Source: Candidatus Bathyarchaeota archaeon
Lineage (GTDB): Archaea; Thermoproteota; Bathyarchaeia; TCS64
Assembly: GCA_937877765.1 (NCBI GenBank)
Contig: CALGBN010000489.1
Coordinates: 1-16,443, forward strand
Direction: 5' to 3'
DNA length: 16,443 nucleotides
Below the pieces are notes generated by a model that made no database searches, was not told the origin of the DNA, and saw only the letters and a list, made by a program, of their open reading frames with translations. Each line of letters starts with the position of its first letter. The stretch's first letter is position 1. The position numbers and the translations under genes are program-made. Of this stretch, positions 1 to 6,378 are shown piece by piece.

Positions 1-69
1 ATGATACGGCGACCACCGAGATCTACACCGTCTAATTCGTCGGCAGCGTCAGATGTGTATAAGAGACAG
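1..69 (+). other. Illumina/Nextera adapter contamination
   Basis: Synthetic, not genomic. Bases 1-28 match the Illumina P5 flow-cell oligonucleotide (lacking its first A). Bases 29-36 (CGTCTAAT) are an 8-base i5 index, which I recall as Nextera XT index S510. Bases 37-50 (TCGTCGGCAGCGTC) and 51-69 (AGATGTGTATAAGAGACAG) are the Nextera Read 1 tail and the Tn5 mosaic end. The order P5-index-Read 1-mosaic end is exactly that of a library molecule, so an untrimmed read was built into the contig end. The insert begins at base 70. These 69 bases should be masked. Confidence 0.99.
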
Positions 70-751
70 CTATGAACTCACGGTACATGTTGCGTCGTTG
101 CCTTGGCTTGCTAAGGCGGTCTGAGATTATCTCCCTCTGAGTCTTTATGCCTGTGAGCACCTTGAATAATGGTTTGATGACAGATAGAGCGTCTCTGTAC
201 TTGAACTCATCCAACGGGGTGTTGATCCGTGTCATGTACAGCATGGGGCTTCTGGGTTGCACATAGACCGACTGATTGTTGACGATCTGGCGTCCTCCTT
301 TTCGGAGACTCTCGGCTTCCTCGATTATCCTTTCAAGAAGCTGAGCATCTACCCTCGCGGTGACATATTTTCTGAGAAGCATAGGTTTCTTGTCGCTTTG
401 TTGGCTGTAGAGGACAGTCTCATAGCTTGGGTCAAGCTCATCTAAACTCGATAATAGTTTCTCCAAGTCTCTACTGTGAGTCTCCCTGAATATGTTCTTC
501 AGTAGCTCAAGTTGCTCTGTTTCCTGATAGATGATGCCTAGTTCTATGCCTGTGTCGCTGAGTTTGATGCTTAGCTGTGGTAGGGGTTTTGCCTTGTTTC
601 TTGGCAAGTGTTCTTGCCCTGTAGGTGCTGTAAACTGGTCATCAATAGACACATTCTCCATCACTTCTTGATCCGACAAGGATGGCACTAGCTTACCGAG
701 TACCTCTTCTGCGATTCTGTACCAGCCGATGTATTTTCCGCGCCAAGACAT
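70..751 (-). CDS. Hypothetical protein, C-terminus lost at contig end
   Basis: Partial gene with 227 genuine codons; reading continues into the adapter and stops there only by accident. I do not recognise the family. The protein is hydrophilic and charged, with no signal peptide or membrane segment. It looks mostly helical in the middle (roughly residues 75-150, rich in Leu, Glu and Lys) and basic near the truncated end. I start it at the ATG at 751 (MSWRGKYIGW) rather than the upstream in-frame ATG at 772. The TATA-like tract at 784-788 lies only about 14 bases from 772, but about 35 from 751, which leaves a short leader. It follows the secreted protein gene on the same strand after 59 bases and appears to have its own promoter. 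Confidence 0.65.
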
Positions 752-782
752 GGTCTCTGCCCCAGCAATCATGGTACAAGGA

Positions 783-790
783 TAAAAAGG
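783..790 (-). promoter_or_regulatory. TATA-like box of the 70-751 gene
   Basis: On the minus strand the sequence reads CCTTTTTATCC. An archaeal TATA box here would place the transcription start near 760, about 9 bases before the chosen ATG at 751 and downstream of the alternative ATG at 772. This is pattern evidence only. Confidence 0.4.
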
Positions 791-800
791 TTTGAAAAAA
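784..800 (-). terminator. Oligo-T tracts after the secreted-protein gene
   Basis: On the minus strand, T6 (800-795) and T5 (788-784) follow 11 bases after the stop codon of the 811-1599 gene. Archaeal RNA polymerase commonly terminates at such runs. The second run also overlaps the TATA-like element of the next gene. Confidence 0.35.
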
Positions 801-810
801 GGGTGTTATG

Positions 811-1599
811 CTACGCTGTTTCGGTTTTTGGGGTGACTCTCCAGCGACTGGCTGTTCCAGACTCTGTGTTCTCCCCTTCTTGGAGATAGTTTCTGAGTCT
901 GTTTCGGATTAATCCCCCGCGTAGAGGGATAGAGCGTCCATGCATACGGAAGGTATAGTCTGTGTCTCCATGGGTCATGTATCCCTTCATAGCTACCCTG
1001 ACGCCTATTCCCGCAGGGCTGATTCTACCAATGGACTTGAAGTTCATGTCTTCGCCTATTAGCTTCATGTAGAAGATTCCATCGGTGTCTAGCACCGCAT
1101 AGCCTTCTATCTCTACTTTTTCGCCCATGTGGTTGATTCTACCCCAGAGCACCTTGTACAGCTTACCATACTCAGTGGTCTTTACCTTCTCGGCGATCAA
1201 CTGTACACCAAGTGGATCGTATACTGATGCTGCGTCTGTGACTGGACTCAAGGTTTGGGCTTGTCCCCTTGCATTGAGGTACCAGATTACGGTTACTTCT
1301 TCCTCGTCCTCAACTTCATCCGCATCCATAACCTGAGCTATTACCTTGTCTATCGTAGTCTCGTCTAGGTCTGTGATGTTGATGGGCATACGCATCGCTT
1401 CAAGCTCCACTTGTAGCCTGTTGCGGATGGCTTTGCCCTTGATCTGCATATTTTGGACCATATTGCCTCTCTGTGTCTTCTTCTGGAGGCTTGTTACGCC
1501 TCGGCTTGTGTCCTGTGCCGCAAAAATGGGCGTTATTCCTACTGATAGCACCGCCATGATTAGCAGCGCTGAAACCATCATCTTCTTCGTTGTCTTCAT
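811..1599 (-). CDS. Secreted protein of unknown function
   Basis: 262 residues. Residues 1-28 form a clear signal peptide: KTTKK, then a hydrophobic core, then a likely cleavage after IFA-A. It resembles the signal peptide of the secreted protein at 12597-14129. The mature part begins with a basic helix-like region (residues 35-70) and an acidic stretch rich in D and E (92-102). A beta-rich region follows (about 105-228: VTVIWYLNARGQ, EGYAVLDTDGIFYMKL, VRVAMKGYMTHGDTDYTFRMHG), and the tail is polar. The short motif IRNRL occurs twice (58-62 and 231-235). No transmembrane anchor follows, so it is probably secreted or cell-surface associated. I prefer the ATG at 1599 over a GTG at 1620 because it begins the signal peptide directly and lies about 29 bases from a TATA-like element. 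I do not recognise the family. Confidence 0.75.
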   Translation of the reverse strand: MKTTKKMMVSALLIMAVLSVGITPIFAAQDTSRGVTSLQKKTQRGNMVQNMQIKGKAIRNRLQVELEAMRMPINITDLDETTIDKVIAQVMDADEVEDEEEVTVIWYLNARGQAQTLSPVTDAASVYDPLGVQLIAEKVKTTEYGKLYKVLWGRINHMGEKVEIEGYAVLDTDGIFYMKLIGEDMNFKSIGRISPAGIGVRVAMKGYMTHGDTDYTFRMHGRSIPLRGGLIRNRLRNYLQEGENTESGTASRWRVTPKTETA

Positions 1600-1623
1600 T
1601 TTAACCAACCAAGCATACACAAG

Positions 1624-1631
1624 AACTATAC
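1624..1631 (-). promoter_or_regulatory. TATA-like box of the secreted-protein gene
   Basis: The minus strand reads GTATAGTT, centred about 29 bases before the ATG at 1599, consistent with a leaderless or nearly leaderless transcript. Confidence 0.35.
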
Positions 1632-1693
1632 TTGAGGAACCCCGCGGACACCCTGTTCCAGAAATGGAACCATTGTTCCAGTTTAGTAAATCC

Positions 1694-1699
1694 TATAAC
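1694..1699 (+). promoter_or_regulatory. TATA-like box of the winged-helix gene
   Basis: TATAAC, centred about 24 bases before the ATG at 1721, fits a leaderless start. It is the main reason for choosing 1721 over the in-frame ATG at 1664. Confidence 0.45.
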
Positions 1700-1720
1700 T
1701 TATTGATTCAATGGGTTCCT

Positions 1721-1972
1721 ATGGCTATAGAGCTTGAAGAGATAGGTAGAAACCTACTGCATGTGCTATACGATAACTATGATAGCGGTAAATATTACAC
1801 AAGCAGCGTCCTCTCCAACGCCCTTGAGCTAGATGAACCCATAGTACAGCAAAGTTTAGACACACTATCAGACTCAGAGCTCCTTCTGAACACTGATAAA
1901 GGGTACAGGCTATCCGAGAAAGGCTACAGTGTGGCTTATCAGAGAGCTACTAGCTATTGCCCTCACCTCTAG
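1721..1972 (+). CDS. Small winged-helix DNA-binding protein
   Basis: 83 residues, almost entirely one winged-helix domain. Helix 1 is about residues 4-18 (LEEIGRNLLHVLYD). After GKYYTSSVLSNALELD comes a likely recognition helix (PIVQQSLDTLSDSELL) and then the wing (LLNTDKGYRLSEKGYSVA). This layout is typical of archaeal MarR/PadR/ArsR-like regulators. No effector domain is present, so it may sense nothing by itself or act as a dimer. The reading frame stays open far upstream, antisense to the secreted protein, but the TATA box and homology-like content begin at 1721. The gene is divergent from the secreted-protein gene (1599) with 121 bases between them, so regulation of that neighbour is a reasonable guess only. 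Confidence 0.7.
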   Translation: MAIELEEIGRNLLHVLYDNYDSGKYYTSSVLSNALELDEPIVQQSLDTLSDSELLLNTDKGYRLSEKGYSVAYQRATSYCPHL

Positions 1973-2116
1973 TCTGAACCAAGTAGATACCGATTATTAT
2001 CTCGGCGATCTGATCCCTTGCATGTATTCATTCCTCAACAAAGCGTTGAAAGCCATCAGCATTGACGCAAGTTGAAGTTGGTTAAAGTTAAAACAGTCGG
2101 ATACGTTGTCAAGCCT
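1973..2116. other. Intergenic stretch before the RidA gene
   Basis: 144 bases with no convincing gene. A weak inverted repeat (CCGA/TCGG around 2000) and A-rich TTAAAGTTAAAAC at 2082-2094 are visible. The latter is a poor TATA-like candidate about 26 bases before the ATG at 2117. Confidence 0.3.
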
Positions 2117-2575
2117 ATGAAGGTTGAAGAAAGAATCAAAGAACTAGGTATAGAACTACCCGAAGCACCCGGATACAAAGGCAACTACATAGGCGCCAAA
2201 TGGGCGGGAAACATCGCGTTCAGCTGCGGACAAGGACCAGCAAACACCACCAAACGCGGCATGGTAGGAAAAGACCTCACCATCGAGGAAGGATACCAAG
2301 GCGCAAGAGAAGTAGGGCTAAACTGTCTGGCTCAGCTTAAATCCCAGCTAGGTAGTCTTGACAAGATCAAACAGGTGCTGCAAGTAGTGGGTTTCGTAAA
2401 CAGCGCTGAAGGCTTTATGGACCAGCCCAAGGTACTCAACGGTATGACTGACCTGCTCATTGAGATATTCGGTGACTATGAGGGAAGACCAGCTCGCGCT
2501 GCATTACCTGCTCATCACCCGGGCTGGATATGCTGTGAGGCATGGATGGTCGTAGAACTCCACCCAGAGGACTAG
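2117..2575 (+). CDS. RidA/YjgF-family protein
   Basis: 152 residues of the YjgF/YER057c/UK114 fold. The best-known members (RidA) hydrolyse reactive enamine/imine intermediates from amino acid dehydratases. This one resembles the longer subgroup that begins with 'KELGIELP.AP.P.GNY' and continues with a 'FSCGQGP' strand; I place it there from memory of the family. The family's conserved Arg appears in the GRPARAALPA segment and the conserved acid in CCEAWMVVEL, but the substrate cannot be read from sequence. The start is the ATG at 2117. An in-frame TTG at 2072 would add 15 residues not typical of the family. It ends in the tetranucleotide CTAG shared with the convergent SH3-like gene. Confidence 0.85.
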   Translation: MKVEERIKELGIELPEAPGYKGNYIGAKWAGNIAFSCGQGPANTTKRGMVGKDLTIEEGYQGAREVGLNCLAQLKSQLGSLDKIKQVLQVVGFVNSAEGFMDQPKVLNGMTDLLIEIFGDYEGRPARAALPAHHPGWICCEAWMVVELHPED

Positions 2576-2973
2576 ATTTTCTCAAGTTTTGGGGTGGGAA
2601 TCCATCCATATTTCCATTCTTTGTTCAGACACTCGATCCAGTCCAGTGATTCTCCTAGATACTGAACTATTTCACCGACCTCAACTGTATGTTCTATGCT
2701 GTTGTAGGGTTGGTTGAAGACAGCATATTCTCCGTTGATGTCGAGGTGGGTATTTGGTATCCATGCTTCCATGCCTTTGATGTCTTGGCACCAATACCAT
2801 CCCGCCATCTCAGGGTCTTCTCGTCCCACTTTCACTCTGTCACCACGATTGGCGATTAATGCCTCAGGGAAACTCGCCTTGTGAGACTTGATTACCTTGT
2901 ATAGTTGCCGCATAATTGGTCTGATGTCTTCTAGGTATTTATCGTGGACGGTACATACGTAGACTACTCCCAT
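2572..2973 (-). CDS. Tandem SH3-like domain protein
   Basis: 133 residues with two SH3-like beta-barrel modules. The first spans about 36-80 (NRGDRVKVG, GWYWCQD, EAWIPNTHLDI) and the second about 84-133 (VEVGEIVQYL, DWIECLN, YGWIPTPKLEKI). Repeated aromatic strands (W59, W61, W71 and W112, W120, W124) and the 'GWIP' turn mark both. Such modules bind peptides or small ligands; no enzymatic motif is seen. There is no signal peptide, so it is probably cytoplasmic. The ATG at 2973 is supported by the TATA box 24 bases upstream, which it appears to share with the divergent dehydrogenase. Its stop codon overlaps that of the convergent RidA gene. The biological role is unknown. Confidence 0.7.
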   Translation of the reverse strand: MGVVYVCTVHDKYLEDIRPIMRQLYKVIKSHKASFPEALIANRGDRVKVGREDPEMAGWYWCQDIKGMEAWIPNTHLDINGEYAVFNQPYNSIEHTVEVGEIVQYLGESLDWIECLNKEWKYGWIPTPKLEKI

Positions 2974-2993
2974 GTGGAAATGGATGGTAACCG

Positions 2994-2999
2994 TTTATA
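2994..2999. promoter_or_regulatory. Shared bidirectional TATA box
   Basis: TTTATA on plus, TATAAA on minus. It sits at the middle of the 48-base gap between the ATG at 2973 (minus) and the ATG at 3022 (plus), centred about 24 and 26 bases from them. No second TATA-like element fits either gene, so both leaderless transcripts probably use this one element. Confidence 0.6.
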
Positions 3000-3021
3000 C
3001 ACCAAACCCCACTGAGTACCC

Positions 3022-3846
3022 ATGAAAAGACTCAAAGAAAAAGTAGCGTTGATCACAGGAAGCGCCTCAGGAATAGGAGAAGCCACTGCCCGACTCTTCG
3101 CAGCGGAAGGCGCAACCGTGGTTATGACTGATATTCAGGATAAACGCGGCATGAAAATAGCCGAGGAGATTGGCGCTGATTATCTGCATGTCGATGTCAG
3201 CAAGGAGACTGATGTGGTAAAGGCTATTGATTACGTGATTGAGCATCATGGGCGTCTTGACTGTATGTTTAATAACGCTGGGATAGCTGGCGCGGTAGGT
3301 GCACTGGATTCTGTTACCGTAGAGATGTTTGACAGAACTATAGCCGTGAATCTTCGCGGGGTTTTCCTTGGCACCAAGTACGCTGGAATAGTCATGAGTA
3401 AACAAGGCAATGGAAGCATCATCAACACAGCGAGCACAGCAGCAATCCGCACAGGCTATGGAAACCACATCTACAGCGCGTCAAAGGCAGGCGTACTACA
3501 GTTCACAAAATCAGTCGCAATGGAGCTAGGAGAGAAAAACATCCGTGTAAACTGCGTTCTACCCGGGTTCATACCCACCCCCATGATAGCAATGGCGAGG
3601 GGAGTACCAGTGGAAGAAGCAGGCTCCAAACTCCCAATCATAGAAGAAGCATTCAAAACCGCTCAACCCATCAGACGCTCAGGCAGCGTAGACGATATAG
3701 CAAAAGCTGTCCTCTGGCTTGCCTCAGATGACAGTAGCTTCGTGAATGGTCATGCCTTGGTAGTAGATGGCGGTGTAACTGGTGGACGAATGTGGAGTGA
3801 CTATATGCTGGCGATAGACGGTTTGGAGAAGGCTCTCGGTTTATAG
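3022..3846 (+). CDS. Short-chain dehydrogenase/reductase, NAD-type
   Basis: 274 residues, a classical SDR that oxidises or reduces a hydroxyl/carbonyl substrate. The glycine-rich cofactor motif TGSASGIG is at 12-19. D37 at the end of the second strand suggests NAD(H) rather than NADP(H). NNAG is at 84-87, and the catalytic set is N110, S138, Y151 and K155 (YSASK). The C-terminal segment 'VNGHALVVDGGVTGG' is the usual oligomer-interface end. The substrate cannot be predicted. The ATG lies 25 bases after the TATA box, so the mRNA is probably leaderless. Base composition switches sharply inside the gene, from G+T-rich near 3240 to A+C-rich after 3390. Its last six bases overlap the convergent zinc-finger gene. 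Confidence 0.92.
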   Translation: MKRLKEKVALITGSASGIGEATARLFAAEGATVVMTDIQDKRGMKIAEEIGADYLHVDVSKETDVVKAIDYVIEHHGRLDCMFNNAGIAGAVGALDSVTVEMFDRTIAVNLRGVFLGTKYAGIVMSKQGNGSIINTASTAAIRTGYGNHIYSASKAGVLQFTKSVAMELGEKNIRVNCVLPGFIPTPMIAMARGVPVEEAGSKLPIIEEAFKTAQPIRRSGSVDDIAKAVLWLASDDSSFVNGHALVVDGGVTGGRMWSDYMLAIDGLEKALGL

Positions 3847-4176
3847 CCGAGTCTCTAAGTCAGCAAGCTCCATCTCTGCGTTTTTTATAAGTTCCTTGAG
3901 TTTTCTTTTTCTCCACTGAACCCTTGCATCAACAAAGTTCTCAGGCTTCTTGTAATCGCTATATTGAGGTACGGTCTGGTCATCAAACTCTCGCTGGAAC
4001 ATATTTCCATAGTCAGGTACTGGGCGGTCTTCTTTGACGGCCTTGATTATGTTGGCTTTGCATTCACTGCATTGTTCGATATGTTCCAGTATGTTTAGCT
4101 CAGCTGTGTTCTCAACGATAAACATCAGGTATTGTCCTTGGAGCTTGAGTAAGTTGACTTTATCGCATTTCTGCAT
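3841..4176 (-). CDS. Small zf-HC2-like zinc-finger protein with helical tail
   Basis: 111 residues. C4, then H32-x3-C36-x2-C39, reproduces the four-ligand zinc site of the zf-HC2 fold found in bacterial zinc-binding anti-sigma factors (C...HxxxCxxC). The middle (50-80) is polar and proline-containing. Residues 82-111 form a highly charged, probably coiled-coil helix (RKRKLKELIKNAEMELADLETRL). No membrane segment is present, unlike many anti-sigma proteins. Archaea lack sigma-70 factors, so an anti-sigma role is not expected; a protein-protein interaction module is more likely. The ATG at 4176 sits 27 bases from an AATAAA TATA-like box. The gene is divergent from the flavodoxin. Confidence 0.65.
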   Translation of the reverse strand: MQKCDKVNLLKLQGQYLMFIVENTAELNILEHIEQCSECKANIIKAVKEDRPVPDYGNMFQREFDDQTVPQYSDYKKPENFVDARVQWRKRKLKELIKNAEMELADLETRL

Positions 4177-4199
4177 ACTTAGGCGATGGCTCCACTACG

Positions 4200-4205
4200 T
4201 TTATT
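4200..4205 (-). promoter_or_regulatory. TATA-like box of the zinc-finger gene
   Basis: AATAAA on the minus strand, centred about 27 bases before the ATG at 4176; this implies a leaderless transcript. Confidence 0.45.
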
Positions 4206-4244
4206 CTTATTGATTACCGGGTTTCTAGATGTATTGTATGTAGA

Positions 4245-4250
4245 TTTTTA
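4245..4250 (+). promoter_or_regulatory. TATA-like box of the flavodoxin gene
   Basis: TTTTTA, centred about 28 bases before the ATG at 4276. This supports 4276 over the TTG two codons upstream. Confidence 0.4.
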
Positions 4251-4275
4251 GCTAACACCTGCATTTCTTTTGGTT

Positions 4276-4746
4276 ATGAAGACTGTAATAATATATTTTA
4301 GCAGGGCTGGTCATACAAGAAAAGTGGCAAACGCGCTTGCTGAACATCTTAACGCAGATACAGCGGAGATCACGGAGCAAAAGAAACGAAACGGAATGCT
4401 AGGTTTCATAAGATCAGGAAGAGAAAGCATGGCAAACAAGATACCAGAAATTGAACCCATCACAACAAACATATCTGATTATGATCGGGTTATCATAGCT
4501 GCTCCAATATGGGCTGGAAACCTATCTACACCAGCCAGAGCATTCCTAATCAAACACAAGGACCTGATCAAAGAAGCAGCATTCTGCATCACCATGAACG
4601 GCAAAGAACCTGAGAAGGCATTAGCCACAATGAAGGAACTATCAGGCAAGACTCCTATAGCAACTGTAGCACTAAGAGCAGAAAACATAGACGATAACAG
4701 CTATCTACCTGAACTCGAAGCATTCGTGGCTAAGCTAAACTCTTAA
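4276..4746 (+). CDS. Flavodoxin-like protein
   Basis: 156 residues with a flavodoxin fold. The first strand (KTVIIYFS) leads into the phosphate-binding loop SRAGHT (9-14) for FMN. A second cofactor loop lies in 'APIWAGNLSTPAR', and alternating strands and helices follow to the end. Length is typical of short-chain flavodoxins. Such proteins shuttle electrons between ferredoxins, flavoproteins and oxidoreductases, or act as quinone or nitro reductases. The convergent FAD oxidoreductase 13 bases away could be a partner, but convergent order gives no co-transcription evidence. The ATG at 4276 is preferred over the TTG at 4270. Confidence 0.85.
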   Translation: MKTVIIYFSRAGHTRKVANALAEHLNADTAEITEQKKRNGMLGFIRSGRESMANKIPEIEPITTNISDYDRVIIAAPIWAGNLSTPARAFLIKHKDLIKEAAFCITMNGKEPEKALATMKELSGKTPIATVALRAENIDDNSYLPELEAFVAKLNS

Positions 4747-4759
4747 TCTTTTCCATTTA

Positions 4760-6151
4760 TCAGAGTAAATTCAAGTTTCCTTCAAGTCCAAGAGTATCAA
4801 GCATCTTGTGTACGCTATAGCTCGCCCTTGTTAATCCCATACTACGTTTGAAACTGTCACTGCCCACACAGTAGAGGTTCTTCACAGGCGTCTTGATGTC
4901 ACCGAAGCCAGCGTGGATACTCCATGTCGCCTTCTCAGGCACAAGATGTTGGTAGTGGATCATGTTCATGTGGCTTTCTAATGCAGGTATATTGCTAAAG
5001 ATGGTGTGTCGAGCCTTCTCCTCTGCTTTATCGTAGGGCATATCCGGTGGTACTATGAACGCGAATCCTACGAGATGTTTACCCTTGGGGGCTAGTGTTG
5101 GGTCATAGTTTGATGTGGGTATCATCCACGTGTGGAAGGTATCAGGTGATGTACTCACCCACATCTCGCTGCCCTCATCCTTGAATATAGGCTCATCAAG
5201 TCCAAGCCATACGCTGAGACTGTTCACCTTCTCGATCTTCTTCAGGTTATCCACGTAGTAGCTGGGTAACGGTGAATCAATCAGTCTCGGTAAGTCAGTC
5301 GCGTACCCTGAGTAGATCACCGTATCTGTCTCATAGATTCCCTTGTAGGTTGTAGTGCTGGTTACCTTCGGCATCTGGGCTAGGCCATTGGGTGCTATGT
5401 CCACCTTCACGAGTTCGTCTCCTAGATTTATCTTGACTTTTTCTGGTAGTGAATAGGATAAGGCGTCTACTATGGTTTGAACTCCTCCCCTCGGATAGAA
5501 CTGGTCTGTGGGGCGTCCACCCACCAGCATATTGTAGGCTTTTCCCACGTATGGGATTGTTAAACCGTTATCTTCCTTGGGTTTCTCCACTTTGTAGCTC
5601 TTCCTGTCGAGGAACCGGGAAACTGGTGCATTCGCTGGTCCTGTGCCCAGCATGAAGTAGCTGAGATAGTCTATGAATGCGTGAGATGTATGGGATAGGC
5701 TACGGGGGGTGATGTCGCTAATACTGACTCTGGACATGTCTACTCCTGTGCTTGCCATGTAGGCTACGTCGAATATGATCTTCACAAGCATTGACCTGTC
5801 CTCAACAGGTAGTAGCTCAAACATCATCCAGTCCTTGACGCTCCAAGGGAACTGCTTCACCTGACGATTTATCCTGAGAAAGTATTTTCCGAATGGTACA
5901 AAGTATGGAATCACATCAAAGTATTTGTCCATTAGCACCCTGAGTGGACCAGTATCCAGCCGGGTGATGATATGTGGTCCAGTATCAATCTTGTAGCCCT
6001 GATGCTCATAGGTTCTACAGGTACCTCCGATGTAGTTTTCCCGTTCTACCACCAGTACCTTTTTTCCTTCTTTTCCGAGGGCTAGGGCTGATAATAAGCC
6101 GCTTACTCCTGCGCCTATGACTGCTACATCGTATTTCTCTGTGGTGCTCAA
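4760..6151 (-). CDS. FAD-dependent oxidoreductase, phytoene-desaturase-like
   Basis: 463 residues. The N-terminal Rossmann motif GAGVSG (13-18) with E36 at the end of the second strand binds FAD. The 'GGTCRT...DTGPHII' segment and the C-terminal 'LYCVGSDSFKRSMGLTRASYSVHKML' segment match the amine oxidase, protoporphyrinogen oxidase and phytoene desaturase superfamily. Possible reactions are desaturation or saturation of isoprenoids or lipids, or amine oxidation; the sequence does not decide. No signal peptide or obvious transmembrane helix. The start is a TTG at 6151: an in-frame TAG lies 12 bases upstream with no ATG between. A TTTTATT box centred near 6187 would give a leader of about 10 bases. 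Confidence 0.85.
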   Translation of the reverse strand: MSTTEKYDVAVIGAGVSGLLSALALGKEGKKVLVVERENYIGGTCRTYEHQGYKIDTGPHIITRLDTGPLRVLMDKYFDVIPYFVPFGKYFLRINRQVKQFPWSVKDWMMFELLPVEDRSMLVKIIFDVAYMASTGVDMSRVSISDITPRSLSHTSHAFIDYLSYFMLGTGPANAPVSRFLDRKSYKVEKPKEDNGLTIPYVGKAYNMLVGGRPTDQFYPRGGVQTIVDALSYSLPEKVKINLGDELVKVDIAPNGLAQMPKVTSTTTYKGIYETDTVIYSGYATDLPRLIDSPLPSYYVDNLKKIEKVNSLSVWLGLDEPIFKDEGSEMWVSTSPDTFHTWMIPTSNYDPTLAPKGKHLVGFAFIVPPDMPYDKAEEKARHTIFSNIPALESHMNMIHYQHLVPEKATWSIHAGFGDIKTPVKNLYCVGSDSFKRSMGLTRASYSVHKMLDTLGLEGNLNLL

Positions 6152-6183
6152 TGATGGTTCCTACCCATGTGAATTTCCCACTG

Positions 6184-6190
6184 AATAAAA
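6184..6190 (-). promoter_or_regulatory. TATA-like box of the FAD oxidoreductase gene
   Basis: TTTTATT on the minus strand, about 36 bases before the TTG start. Transcription would begin near 6161, leaving the short leader GGAACCATCA. Confidence 0.4.
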
Positions 6191-6324
6191 GGTATAGCGT
6201 CAGTGATCGCTTTCATAGATAACATATCAAAACTATAGAGCATCAAACAGGGGGGGGTAACGCAACTACGCCACAAAAACACTGCATCAATAAAAACCAG
6301 CTCCAAAACAGCCCTAATTACAAA

Positions 6325-6364
6325 CTAATCAATACAAAAACGCCGTCTAATCAATACCAAAAAA
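6325..6364 (-). terminator. Duplicated oligo-T unit after the M28 gene
   Basis: Just after the M28 stop codon (6379), the minus strand carries T6 (6364-6359) and T5 (6340-6336). Each is followed by the 11-base element GTATTGATTAG (6357-6347 and 6335-6325, period 22). Paired T tracts fit archaeal intrinsic termination; the repeated element is unexplained. The rest of the 6152-6378 gap holds the FAD gene promoter and an isolated G8 run at 6251-6258. Confidence 0.4.
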
Positions 6365-6378
6365 GGATAGGATGAAGC

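Noticed and set aside
749..772. ATG at 772 as start of the first gene
   Set aside because: The TATA-like tract is only about 14 bases away, so transcription would begin downstream of this codon; the ATG at 751 fits better.
1346..1720. Long plus-strand extension upstream of the winged-helix gene
   Set aside because: It is antisense to the secreted-protein gene, and its translation is low-complexity hydrophobic without domain character. The TATA-like box and winged-helix fold begin at 1721.
3067..3468. 133-codon open frame on the minus strand
   Set aside because: It lies wholly antisense to the dehydrogenase, whose frame carries all catalytic motifs. Its Cys/Ser-rich translation has no recognisable pattern and no promoter.
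6251..6258. Run of eight G bases as a regulatory or structural element
   Set aside because: It is isolated, with no matching second G-run for a quadruplex. It could equally be a homopolymer length error.
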